Source: Rhodopseudomonas sp. (GTDB lineage: Bacteria; Pseudomonadota; Alphaproteobacteria; Rhizobiales; Xanthobacteraceae). From it: 62,171 nt of DNA. The stretch is from assembly GCF_013377015.1 (NCBI RefSeq), contig NZ_JACABA010000008.1:1-62171 (forward strand), given 5' to 3'. The notes under the pieces were generated by a model that was not told the DNA's origin, did not search any database, and was given only the letters and a program-made list of their open reading frames with translations. Shown in pieces: positions 1 to 7,329 of the stretch. The translations under genes were made by a program, and so were the position numbers. The number at the start of each line of letters is the position of its first letter. Within the stretch, counting starts at the first letter, position 1.

Positions 1-50
1 TCCAGACTCTCGTTCGTCTCAGTCAGAAATTCACGCAGAAGATCGTCCAT
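1..50 (-). CDS. cheA: CheA-type chemotaxis histidine kinase, N-terminal fragment
   Basis: Only the first 16 codons are inside the window; the gene runs leftward off the edge. The start ATG is at 50-48 and the peptide begins MDDLLREFLTETNESL, the usual opening of alphaproteobacterial CheA, where the first Hpt helix starts. CheA autophosphorylates on Hpt histidine and passes phosphate to response regulators. It lies downstream of chpT on the same strand after 185 bp, an order I recall from Bradyrhizobium. The call rests on the N-terminus only. Confidence 0.7.
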   Translation of the reverse strand, partial: MDDLLREFLTETNESL

Positions 51-235
51 GACACACGCTTTCAATCGCACCGGCGCGTGACTCTCGTCACGCCCCTAAG
101 AATGCGGTTACTGTGTGCGGAAAGCGTTTAATATTGGTTGAGTATCGGGACCGAATGCGCCCTACCTTGAGATAGAGGCGGATTTTCAAAAGCTGCCGGC
201 GATATTTAACCTGAGGTTAACCATGACCCGGTGGA

Positions 236-913
236 TCAGGACGCGGTGACGACCACCGCTTCGCCCTCGGGAGCCAGTGTCACGCTCAATCCGCAGGCCT
301 GCGCCAGCAGCCGGGTGTAATAAGGCTGCACCGCATGGGATTCGACCGCTCCGGTGTGGCCGGGGCTCAGCAGATCGATGATGTTCTGCGGCACCCGTGC
401 ATTCAACCCGGCCGCGGTGACCCGGAAGCCCATCGCCTCGCCTTCGCCGACGGGATCGACCGTTAGCAGGCCGCCGCGCGGAATCGTCTGCTGCGCGATC
501 ACCATCATATTGAGCAGCAGCTTGACCCGGTTCTTCGGCAGCAGGATTCGCGGCAGATTCCACGCAACCTTAGTCTTTTCGTCCTCAAGATGTCCCCGCG
601 CCATGTTCTGCGCGTCGCCGAGGTCGATCTGCGCACCGGCAGACCCGGCTGCGCCGAACGCAAGCCGGCAGAATTGCAGCCGCGCCGACGCCGTTTTGGC
701 GCTCTTTCTGATCAAATCGAGGGCAAATTCGCGATCTTCCTGCTTCGGACTGTCATCGAGCACCTCAAGTCCATTGACGATCGCGCCAACCGGACTGATG
801 AGATCATGACAAACCCGCGAACACAAAAGCGCTGCAAGTTCCAGCGCATCGGGTGCGGGGACCGGCGCGGGAACTTGCGCGGGGATTTCGGCAGGAGGGG
901 CAGTGCCAGACAT
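236..913 (-). CDS. chpT: Histidine phosphotransferase ChpT
   Basis: A 225-residue cytoplasmic phosphotransferase. In alphaproteobacteria ChpT relays phosphate from the CckA kinase to CtrA and CpdR, controlling the cell cycle, division and motility. After a Pro/Ala-rich N-terminus the phospho-acceptor helix reads SRVCHDLISPVGAIVNGLEV, with His36 as the acceptor. A degenerate kinase-like ATPase fold follows, as expected for the family, which forms dimers and does not bind ATP. Length is typical. The neighbouring cheA start on the same strand fits a signalling locus. Function is known from Caulobacter and inferred here. Confidence 0.9.
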   Translation of the reverse strand: MSGTAPPAEIPAQVPAPVPAPDALELAALLCSRVCHDLISPVGAIVNGLEVLDDSPKQEDREFALDLIRKSAKTASARLQFCRLAFGAAGSAGAQIDLGDAQNMARGHLEDEKTKVAWNLPRILLPKNRVKLLLNMMVIAQQTIPRGGLLTVDPVGEGEAMGFRVTAAGLNARVPQNIIDLLSPGHTGAVESHAVQPYYTRLLAQACGLSVTLAPEGEAVVVTAS

Positions 914-1045
914 TGATCTGTTCCTCGGAAGCCGCTCGGCTCGGACGAGACGAATCAGCCATGCTTGATGGCTTGATACACTGCAGGCGGTTGCACTGCC
1001 AACACAACGGCCACCGCTCGGGCCGTCTTAAGGAAGACGACGTTC

Positions 1046-1879
1046 ATGCATAAGGCAATCCTGCCCGGACCGGCAATCGGCCGCGACGCCGCGGCCGCGA
1101 TGATGGAGCCCCTTACCGATCTGGTGCTCCGCGCCGGCGCCGCCACGCTCGCGGTCAATCGCGGCACCATGGCGGTCGAAGGTAAATCTGATGGATCGCC
1201 GGTCACCGAGGCGGATCTGGCCTCCGACCGGATCATTGCCGAAGGGCTGGCGCGGCTGATGCCGGGCATTCCCGCGCTGTCCGAGGAACGCGCCGCACTC
1301 GGCCGGCCCGGTTCGGGCAGCTTCTTCCTGATCGACCCGCTGGATGGCACCAAGGAGTTCGTCGCCGGCCGTGACGAGTTCACGGTCAATCTGGCGCTGG
1401 TGACCGATGGCAAGCCGCTGCTCGGCATCGTCGGAGCGCCTGCGCTTGGCCTCGTATGGCGCGGGCTGGTCGGCGTCGGCGCCGAACGACTGACGATCAA
1501 CGCCGATGGCTTGACCTACAAAGCCGAGCCGATCCACACCCGGCCGTTCCCCGCTGCCGGCCGCGACTGGATCGTGGCGATCAGCCGGCTGCATCTCGAC
1601 GATCGAACCATCGCCTTCATCGACAGCAGGCCGGGCGCGGTTCGGCAGATGGTCGGCTCAGCGGTGAAGTTCTGTCAGGTCGCGGAAGGCAGGGCCGATA
1701 TCTACCCCCGCCTCGCGCCGACTTGCGAATGGGACATCGCCGCCGGCCACGCCATCGTCACCGCGGCGGGCGGCCGGGTGACCGACAGCAAAGGCGTCGC
1801 TCTGCGCTTCGACGAACCGGGGGAAAAATTCATCGTGCCGGAGTTCATTGCTTGGGGCGATCCGAACGCGGTGGGCTGA
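1046..1879 (+). CDS. cysQ: 3'(2'),5'-bisphosphate nucleotidase, CysQ / inositol monophosphatase family
   Basis: 277 residues. The enzyme hydrolyses 3'-phosphoadenosine 5'-phosphate to AMP, removing a by-product of sulfate assimilation. The metal-binding motif DPLDGTKEF is at about residues 94-102, preceded by SPVTEADLAS and the SEE motif (ALSEERAALG). The second signature, CEWDIAAGHAIV, is near residue 230. These motifs, with TKEF after DPLDG, favour CysQ over inositol monophosphatase. An AAGGAAGA-like ribosome site lies about 10 bases before the chosen ATG; an internal ATG pair near residue 19 is an alternative start. It diverges from chpT. Confidence 0.88.
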   Translation: MHKAILPGPAIGRDAAAAMMEPLTDLVLRAGAATLAVNRGTMAVEGKSDGSPVTEADLASDRIIAEGLARLMPGIPALSEERAALGRPGSGSFFLIDPLDGTKEFVAGRDEFTVNLALVTDGKPLLGIVGAPALGLVWRGLVGVGAERLTINADGLTYKAEPIHTRPFPAAGRDWIVAISRLHLDDRTIAFIDSRPGAVRQMVGSAVKFCQVAEGRADIYPRLAPTCEWDIAAGHAIVTAAGGRVTDSKGVALRFDEPGEKFIVPEFIAWGDPNAVG

Positions 1880-1882
1880 GCG

Positions 1883-2383
1883 CTACTCCGCCAGAGTGGA
1901 AAGCAACTCGGGCCAGCGTTGGCCGGCGTCCTGCAGAAACTGTTCCGGGTTCGCTGCGAAGGCGTCGCGGTTTTGCTCGCGCCCAAACAGATAGAGCCGT
2001 TGGCCAATCACCAGCCAGAGCAGGGAATTGCCCGCCACCGCCACCCCGCGCGCCACATCGACCGGGTCATAGCCCCCGAATTGCGGGGCGTAAATATCTG
2101 GACGGGCGAGGAAAAAGCTACGGTTGCCGGAATTGCTGAAGCGCCAGACCGCGCCGCTCGCGGAAGCTTCGAATTGGACGTCCCCGAGTCTGGCTTCGTG
2201 ATCGGTAAAATACGCCACGGGATCAAAGCCGCCGATCGCCAGACCGGTGTGGCGATTGACCACTACCCGCTCGGTGGTCGCGGCCTGGGCCATCGCGGCC
2301 GAGCCCAGCACAACCGCCGCCAGCAGCCCGATCAAGGCTATTCCGCGGCGCCAAGCGTTTCTTTCCTGCCGTTGTGCCGTCAT
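1883..2383 (-). CDS. YHS-domain exported protein
   Basis: 166 residues from the chosen start, beginning MTAQRQERNAW. A hydrophobic segment (about 12-35, ending AAMAQA) looks like a signal peptide or N-terminal anchor. The mature part holds a YHS-type core: GLAIGGFDPVAYFTD, then FSNSGNRSFFLARPDIYAPQ. Related alphaproteobacterial proteins are annotated as YHS-domain proteins of unknown role. Upstream in-frame starts at 2416 (TTG) and 2401 (ATG) exist but would put extra polar residues before the signal and lack a ribosome site. The stop is 3 bases from the end of the converging cysQ. Confidence 0.7.
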   Translation of the reverse strand: MTAQRQERNAWRRGIALIGLLAAVVLGSAAMAQAATTERVVVNRHTGLAIGGFDPVAYFTDHEARLGDVQFEASASGAVWRFSNSGNRSFFLARPDIYAPQFGGYDPVDVARGVAVAGNSLLWLVIGQRLYLFGREQNRDAFAANPEQFLQDAGQRWPELLSTLAE

Positions 2384-2493
2384 AGTTGGTACCGATAACA
2401 TCCGAGTCGGGGACAATCGACGCAGCGTAAAGGATGCCGGTCAGCATCCGGTTAAGAGCGGCGCGAGCATTTCAATACCCAGGGGTAAGTTTC

Positions 2494-3114
2494 ATGAGCT
2501 TCGCTTCACGCCTCGCTGCGCTGACGCTCGCCGCGCTGGCCATGATCGCGCCGGCAACAGCGCAGCAAGGGCAGCCGCAGCAGCCGCCATACCAGCAACA
2601 GCCTGCGCCGCCACGGGCGGCGGCAAGCCCGAGCACCTTCGGCCCGGATGAGTTGACCAATGCCGGCCACCGATTCTTCGGCAACGTCTCCAGGGGGCTG
2701 GCCTCGGTGATCGAGCGCGCGGTCAGTCAATGGGGCCTGCCGAACGGATATATCCTGGGCGAGGAAGGCTCGGGCGCCTTCGTCGCCGGGCTGCGTTATG
2801 GCGAAGGCACGCTCTACACCAAGAACGCCGGCGATCTGCGGGTGTACTGGCAGGGTCCGTCGGTCGGCTTCGACTGGGGCGGCGACGGCGCGCGGACCAT
2901 GACGCTGGTGTACAATCTGCCGTCGACCAATGCGATCTATCAGCGCTTCGCCGGTATCGACGGCTCGGCCTATATCGTCGGCGGCTTCGGCATGACCGCG
3001 CTGACCGCCAACAATATCGTGCTGGTGCCGATCCGCTCCGGCCTCGGGCTGCGGTTAGGGGCCAATATCGGGTATCTCAAATATACCCCGAATGCGACCT
3101 GGAACCCGTTCTGA
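2494..3114 (+). CDS. eipA: EipA-family (DUF1134) periplasmic envelope protein
   Basis: 206 residues starting MSFASRLAALTLAALAM, a clear signal peptide cleaved near ATAQQ, followed by a Gln/Pro-rich linker (about 24-50). The conserved DUF1134 body begins near FFGNVSRGLASVIERAV and contains GYILGEEGSGAFVAGLRYGEG and the Gly-rich GIDGSAYIVGGFGMTALTAN segment. In Brucella, EipA is a periplasmic SH3-like barrel needed for envelope integrity; that role is carried over by family. AGGGG upstream supports this start over the in-frame ATG at 2434. It diverges from the YHS gene. Confidence 0.82.
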   Translation: MSFASRLAALTLAALAMIAPATAQQGQPQQPPYQQQPAPPRAAASPSTFGPDELTNAGHRFFGNVSRGLASVIERAVSQWGLPNGYILGEEGSGAFVAGLRYGEGTLYTKNAGDLRVYWQGPSVGFDWGGDGARTMTLVYNLPSTNAIYQRFAGIDGSAYIVGGFGMTALTANNIVLVPIRSGLGLRLGANIGYLKYTPNATWNPF

Positions 3115-3341
3115 TCCGACCGCCAGCGCGCGGCCGTATCTGGTTACGGATTCACGTTAACGCGGCATTGGGCTGGTATTTTCCGTGCACCTCATGGCAT
3201 TGTGAGGAGCAGGGTTTTTGAGCGGTGCGAACTCGTTTGCCTCAACAAAATGCTCGCGATTACAACTTGTGCTGACGCGATCCGCCGGGCCTGCTTGGCA
3301 TTGCGGAACGGGTGCGTCGATTCCTCGTGTAGGAGACATCC

Positions 3342-4616
3342 ATGATCGAGCCGATCATGTATCTGGCGATCGGTTTTCTGGTCTCGATGCTGTGCGGGCT
3401 AATGATCGTGCCGCTGGTCCATAACCGCGCGGTACGCCTCACCACCAAGCGCCTCGAAGCGGCGACGCCGCTATCGATGGCCGAAATCCAGGCCGACAAG
3501 GATCAGCTGCGCGCCGAATTCGCGATGTCGGCGCGGCGGCTGGAGATGAGCGTCGACCAGCTCAAGAACAAGACCACCAGCCAATTCGCCGAGCTTGGCA
3601 AGAAGAGCGATGCGATCAACCGGCTGAAGATCGAACTCGGCGAGAAGAACGCCGCGATCTTCACGCTCGAAGCCCGCGAGAAGGCGGTCAAGGAGCAGTT
3701 GCGCGCCACCGAGGAAGAATTCGCCACCAAGACCCAGGCGCTGCGTGGCGCCGAAACCGCGTTGATCGACAAGCAGGCCGAGCTCGCCAGGATCAATTCC
3801 GAATTGAGCGACCGCTCGATGATGGCGGACAGCCGCCAAGTCGAACTGATCGCGGTGCGGACCCAGATCGACGCGTTGAAGAACCGCGTCGACGACGCCG
3901 AGAAAGAATTCGCCGCCACCCAGTCGCGGCTGGAGCAGCAGCGCGGCGAGTCCGAAGCCGCCACCCGCGAGCTCGAGGAGGCGCGCGGGCGGGTGGAGAA
4001 TCTCAGCCAGCGGGTGACCGATCTCGACCGCCAGCTAATCGTCCAGGTCAAGGAAGCCGAGATGCTCGGCAACCGCGTCAACGATCTGGAGAACCGGCTC
4101 GCCACCCAGGGAAAATTGCTGGCCGAGCGCGAATTCGAGAACAATCAGCTGAAGGCCGCCAACGCCGCCGCCGAAACCGCCGCCAAGCAATTGCGCGACG
4201 ATGTCGCCGCGATGAATGGCGGCAATTCGCCCGAGCTCGGCCGGCTGCGCGCCGAGAAGGCCGCGCTCGAGGAGCAGTTGCGGGTCGCCCGCGACGAACG
4301 CACCCAGGCGCAGCGCGATCTCAACGCGATCCAGCAGCAGGCCGAAAGCTCGTGGGCCACCGAGCGGATGGAGAACGCGCTGCTGCGCGAACGTATCAAC
4401 GACATTGCCGCCGAAGTGGCCAAGCTGGCGATGACGCTGGAAGGACCGGATTCGGCGATCGAGGCGATCCTGGCGGCGGAGCCGGAGCCAGCGAGAGCCG
4501 CCCGCCCCGCCAACGGCGCCGAACCGATGAACGGCATCGAGCCCGCCCGCGGCACGCTGGCGGAACGGATCCGGGCGCTGCAGTCGCATGCCTCCCGCGC
4601 CCGCCAGATCGGCTGA
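3342..4616 (+). CDS. Membrane-anchored long coiled-coil protein
   Basis: 424 residues. One N-terminal transmembrane segment (about 4-25, MYLAIGFLVSMLCGLMIVPL) is followed by some 340 residues of almost unbroken coiled coil rich in Glu, Arg, Ala and Gln. The C-terminus is Pro/Ala-rich and ends with the basic segment LAERIRALQSHASRARQIG. TAGGAG lies 6 bases before the ATG. The layout suggests a structural or scaffold protein at the inner membrane; some relatives are labelled chromosome-segregation ATPase-like, but no Walker motif is present. Function is unknown. It lies upstream of tRNA-Val. Confidence 0.75.
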   Translation: MIEPIMYLAIGFLVSMLCGLMIVPLVHNRAVRLTTKRLEAATPLSMAEIQADKDQLRAEFAMSARRLEMSVDQLKNKTTSQFAELGKKSDAINRLKIELGEKNAAIFTLEAREKAVKEQLRATEEEFATKTQALRGAETALIDKQAELARINSELSDRSMMADSRQVELIAVRTQIDALKNRVDDAEKEFAATQSRLEQQRGESEAATRELEEARGRVENLSQRVTDLDRQLIVQVKEAEMLGNRVNDLENRLATQGKLLAEREFENNQLKAANAAAETAAKQLRDDVAAMNGGNSPELGRLRAEKAALEEQLRVARDERTQAQRDLNAIQQQAESSWATERMENALLRERINDIAAEVAKLAMTLEGPDSAIEAILAAEPEPARAARPANGAEPMNGIEPARGTLAERIRALQSHASRARQIG

Positions 4617-4733
4617 ATATCCGCAAACGCCCGGCAGGGCGCTTGACACCCCTGCCCTGCACTCCGTAAATCCCGCCATCAAGGTCGTTCAGGACCGGCG
4701 GAAACCGCCGTTCCCGAGATGTACGATCATCCC

Positions 4734-4808
4734 GGGCGCATAGCTCAGCGGGAGAGCGTTCCCTTCACACGGGAGAGGTCCAAGGTTCGATCCCTTGTGC
4801 GCCCACCA
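4734..4808 (+). tRNA. tRNA-Val (anticodon CAC)
   Basis: A full 75-nt cloverleaf can be folded by eye. The acceptor stem GGGCGCA pairs with TGCGCCC, the D stem GCTC with GAGC, the anticodon stem TTCCC with GGGAG and the T stem CAAGG with CCTTG, around a TTCGATC loop. The anticodon loop TTCACAC gives CAC, which reads GUG valine codons. The 3' CCA is encoded. Confidence 0.96.
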
Positions 4809-4991
4809 TTCCGCACCGCCGCCCCCACAGAACCCGTTACCGCTTTGCCGAAATGCCGCGGCGCCCGCGCGGTAACATTTGATTCTGCACAATGCGGCCG
4901 CACCGCACCCCGCGCTAGCCAGCGCGCAGATGGCTCATCAGACCATCGACAGGGTCGGGCAGCCGACAGGGTCGGGAAACGGACGAAACCC

Positions 4992-5309
4992 ATGCCTCAT
5001 TCATACGAACAGAAGATCACTGCCCTGCTGGAGCAGGAAACCGCGTTGCGGCTGTGGCTGGAGCAGAAGCGCGCGCTGACCAGGGACAGTCAGGGCGGCA
5101 CCGTGATCGTCGGCCTGTCGCCGGAGGAGACCGAGGAGTTTCTTCGCCTCAGCCGGCTGGTCCAGGCCCGCGACGCCGGCATGACCGCCGCCGATTTCAA
5201 GGCCGTTACCGAGCGGCATGCGGCGCTGAAGGCTATCCTCGAAGAGGCGCTGCAGGAAGACGCTATCGAAAGCCTGAGTTCGTGGGGCGATAGCCCGGCG
5301 CGGTCGTAG
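4992..5309 (+). CDS. Small helical protein of unknown function
   Basis: 105 residues, beginning MPHSYEQKITALLEQETALR. It is predicted almost all-helical, Glu/Ala/Leu-rich and acidic, with no membrane segment or recognised motif apart from a conserved-looking LSPEETEEFLRLSRLVQARD stretch. The ATG follows the tRNA by 183 bases and may be read from the tRNA promoter or its own. The frame stays open upstream across the tRNA, but nothing there looks coding. It could be a lineage-specific cytoplasmic protein. Confidence 0.55.
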   Translation: MPHSYEQKITALLEQETALRLWLEQKRALTRDSQGGTVIVGLSPEETEEFLRLSRLVQARDAGMTAADFKAVTERHAALKAILEEALQEDAIESLSSWGDSPARS

Positions 5310-5433
5310 TCGCCCGCGCTCGCGCGAACGCCGAGCGCGAATTCCGATTTGATTGTCAAACAGCCACGATGAGTCCGGATATGCGCGATCGTTCCCGCGG
5401 CGCGTTTGCGCCCGGGTTTTGCGGCGAGCGTCC

Positions 5434-5880
5434 CGCCCTCTCCTTGAAGAGGGCGCGCGGAACGCCGGGTGCCCGATGCACCCGCGGCCTCGTGTGCAGT
5501 GAAAACAAGCACACGAGTTAGTCACCACGGCCACACCGGAAACATCCGGCGTTCCGCACGCGATGGGTTACGACCTATTTCGCGCTCTCCCCGGTGGACG
5601 GCTGTTTTCGTCACCGCTCGTGTTGGCTGAGGGATCTCCGCTGTCGGCATCAGGACGGAGCCTCCGCTTTCACATGGCGTCAGCATCGCGACGCCGGGAC
5701 CACGCGACTTCGGTCGTCCGCCGTCGGCGCGTCGTCCACCGGTTAGGCTGCGGCCGATCCCGCATCCGCCCCGGCCGACGCCGACCGCGTCCACCGCATC
5801 CCGCCCCGCGTCCGTGACGATCGCGAAACGCCCCTCCGTGGGGCGGGACCAGCGCATGATAAGGGAGGTTCGGGGTCCGG
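5434..5880. repeat. Structured dispersed repeat with nested hairpins
   Basis: Nested inverted repeats are visible. Hairpin GCCCTCT/AGAGGGC spans 5435-5454. An outer near-perfect pair lies at 5454-5471 and 5544-5562 (core GCGGAACGCCGG / CCGGCGTTCCGC). Inside are GGGTGC/GCACCC (5467-5483) and the perfect 9-bp stem CTCGTGTGC/GCACACGAG (5489-5517). The sequence resembles, from memory, a roughly 450-bp repeat found many times in Bradyrhizobium genomes, whose reverse frame yields spurious proteins. The right limit is a guess. Confidence 0.5.
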
Positions 5881-6028
5881 GGATAAGTAATCAGCAATTT
5901 TTTTCCGACGCGTGAATCCTACCCAAGAAGGCGCTTCGCGGCATCCGGCTGCAGCGCGGGGGGCGGCGCGTGTCTCACCATCACGGCAGCACTTCCAGGT
6001 GAGTTGATCCGCCTCATCGAGTTCGCAG

Positions 6029-6143
6029 TCATTCCGGGGCGAGAGCCCGTCGGGCGAGCGAACCCGGAATCTTGCGGCAATGCCGAGTGCTTCAGCGAGA
6101 TTCCGGGTTCGCTCGCAGCGAAGCTGCTCGCGCCCCGGAATGA
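6029..6143. repeat. REP-like palindromic element (family A)
   Basis: Nested arms: TCATTCCGGGGCG (6029-6041) pairs with CGCCCCGGAATGA (6131-6143), and GCGAGCGAACCCGGAATCT (6054-6072) pairs perfectly with its complement at 6098-6116. It lies just downstream of the converging minus-strand gene that ends at 6211. The layout matches the element at 11802-11958. Confidence 0.75.
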
Positions 6144-6210
6144 CGAGGGTGGGAATTGTCGGATTCCGCGTCTCCTCGCCGCCGCGAGGGGACAGGCGCT
6201 TCGCGTCCGA

Positions 6211-6642
6211 TCAGCTCGCCGAATGCGCCGCCTGTGGTGCAGGGTGGTCGGCGAATTTGTGCGACAGCCAGGACGACAGCAGCGCCGGCACCAGGCCCAC
6301 CAGCCCGTAGAGGATGAACTGCAGCGCGCCGCTGTCGGGGCCACGGTTGCTGTACATGAACGCGGTGGCGAGGAAGGCGATCGCGCCAACCAGCAGCATC
6401 CGCGACAGCGGGCCTATCCGTCGAACATGACAGAAGATCTCATCGACCGCGGCGATCATCAGCGCCGGCAAGATTCCGAACAGATAGCTGTATTTCAGCG
6501 ACTTGAAGAGGACGATGAAAAACTTCTTGATCTCCATCAGATTGGTGTGGACCCAGTAGCCCGACAGATAGCTGGTGGCGAACAGCAGCAACAGTCCGCC
6601 AACGAACGGACCAAGCAGCGCAAAAATCAGATATCGCTTCAT
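6211..6642 (-). CDS. Small multi-pass membrane protein, DUF5413-like
   Basis: 143 residues beginning MKRYLIFALLGPFVGGLLLL. Four hydrophobic segments can be seen (about 4-24, 48-66, 80-98 and 108-125), with a short charged loop containing DEIFCHVRRIG. It resembles a Rhizobiales family I recall as DUF5413; function unknown. The ATG at 6642 has no strong ribosome site, because the 15-bp tandem repeats sit immediately upstream and encode NSGDG units in frame. A longer start extending to 6873 is possible but would overlap the next gene. Confidence 0.65.
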   Translation of the reverse strand: MKRYLIFALLGPFVGGLLLLFATSYLSGYWVHTNLMEIKKFFIVLFKSLKYSYLFGILPALMIAAVDEIFCHVRRIGPLSRMLLVGAIAFLATAFMYSNRGPDSGALQFILYGLVGLVPALLSSWLSHKFADHPAPQAAHSAS

Positions 6643-6702
6643 GCCATCTCCAGAATTGCCATCTCCAGAATTGCAGACTCCAGACCTGCCGCTCCAGACT
6701 TG
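6643..6702. repeat. Tandem 15-bp repeats, two perfect and two degenerate units
   Basis: The unit GCCATCTCCAGAATT occurs at 6643-6657 and 6658-6672. Degenerate units (GCAGACTCCAGACCT, GCCGCTCCAGACTTG) follow at 6673-6702. The block abuts the start codon of the minus-strand membrane protein and so occupies its leader or ribosome-binding region. Confidence 0.8.
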
Positions 6703-6740
6703 AGGCCTTGAACCGTTCGCCCGGCCGGCCGTCGCGCAAT

Positions 6741-7241
6741 CTAGTCCAATTTCAGACGGCGTGAAAACCACTCCGACAAGGCGGAGTCGGCGCCGCCGCC
6801 GACGAACACTTCGGACGCGGTAACGCCGCTCTTGCCCAGCATCAGACAGACCCCGATGCGGTAGGCGAACCACAGATGCGGGTCGGTCAGCGCGCGCAGC
6901 TTGTGCCGGTCGTGCTCCAACGGCTGGTGATTGCGCGCCTTCCTGACCTCGACCGCGAGCATATTGTCCGGCACCTCGCGGCGATGCACGACGATGTCGG
7001 GATAGATCGACTTGCCGAGATCGTCGTCGGTCGAGACGATGCTCGCCTTCGGCAGCAGCCAGGTGCGGTCGCCGAGTCGGTTATAGTCGCAATCGACGCT
7101 CCAATCCGGGAACTGATGTTCCAGATGAACCGCGACCCGGTGCGTCAGCGTCCGCTCTCCGAGATCCTTGGCGAACAGGAAAGCGTCGCGTGCATAGAGT
7201 TGCTCGACCGCGCCCGCGAGCTTGTCCAACGCGCCCTGCAT
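6741..7241 (-). CDS. Uncharacterised protein with a PD-(D/E)XK-like core
   Basis: 166 residues. The middle contains SIYPDIVVHRREVPDNMLAV followed by EVRKARNH. This has the spacing of a PD-(D/E)XK nuclease motif (PD, about 15 residues, then ExK in a hydrophobic strand), but the expected ExK reads EVR with Lys one residue later. Upstream, HRVAVHLEHQFPDWSVDCDY is typical of small hypothetical nuclease-like proteins. GAGG precedes the ATG by 4 bases. It could be a solitary nuclease-fold protein, possibly inactive. The next minus-strand gene upstream ends at 7330. Confidence 0.55.
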   Translation of the reverse strand: MQGALDKLAGAVEQLYARDAFLFAKDLGERTLTHRVAVHLEHQFPDWSVDCDYNRLGDRTWLLPKASIVSTDDDLGKSIYPDIVVHRREVPDNMLAVEVRKARNHQPLEHDRHKLRALTDPHLWFAYRIGVCLMLGKSGVTASEVFVGGGADSALSEWFSRRLKLD

Positions 7242-7329
7242 TCACCCTCGCCCCGCTCGGACACCCGAACGCGCGCATCATGGCCCAGACCGCGGTCCGG
7301 CGCAAAACCAATTCGGACACGGCGCGACA

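Larger units (their letters stand above)
5310..6210. other. 901-bp gene-free stretch with two repeat elements
   Basis: I see no convincing gene. Open frames here lack ribosome sites and have the Arg/Pro-rich composition of high-GC non-coding DNA. The stretch holds a structured repeat (about 5434-5880) and a palindromic element (6029-6143), listed separately. Confidence 0.6.

Noticed and set aside
4734-6143. Genomic island at tRNA-Val
   Set aside because: No integrase gene and no repeat of the tRNA 3' end seen downstream; the repeats nearby are dispersed palindromes, not attachment sites.
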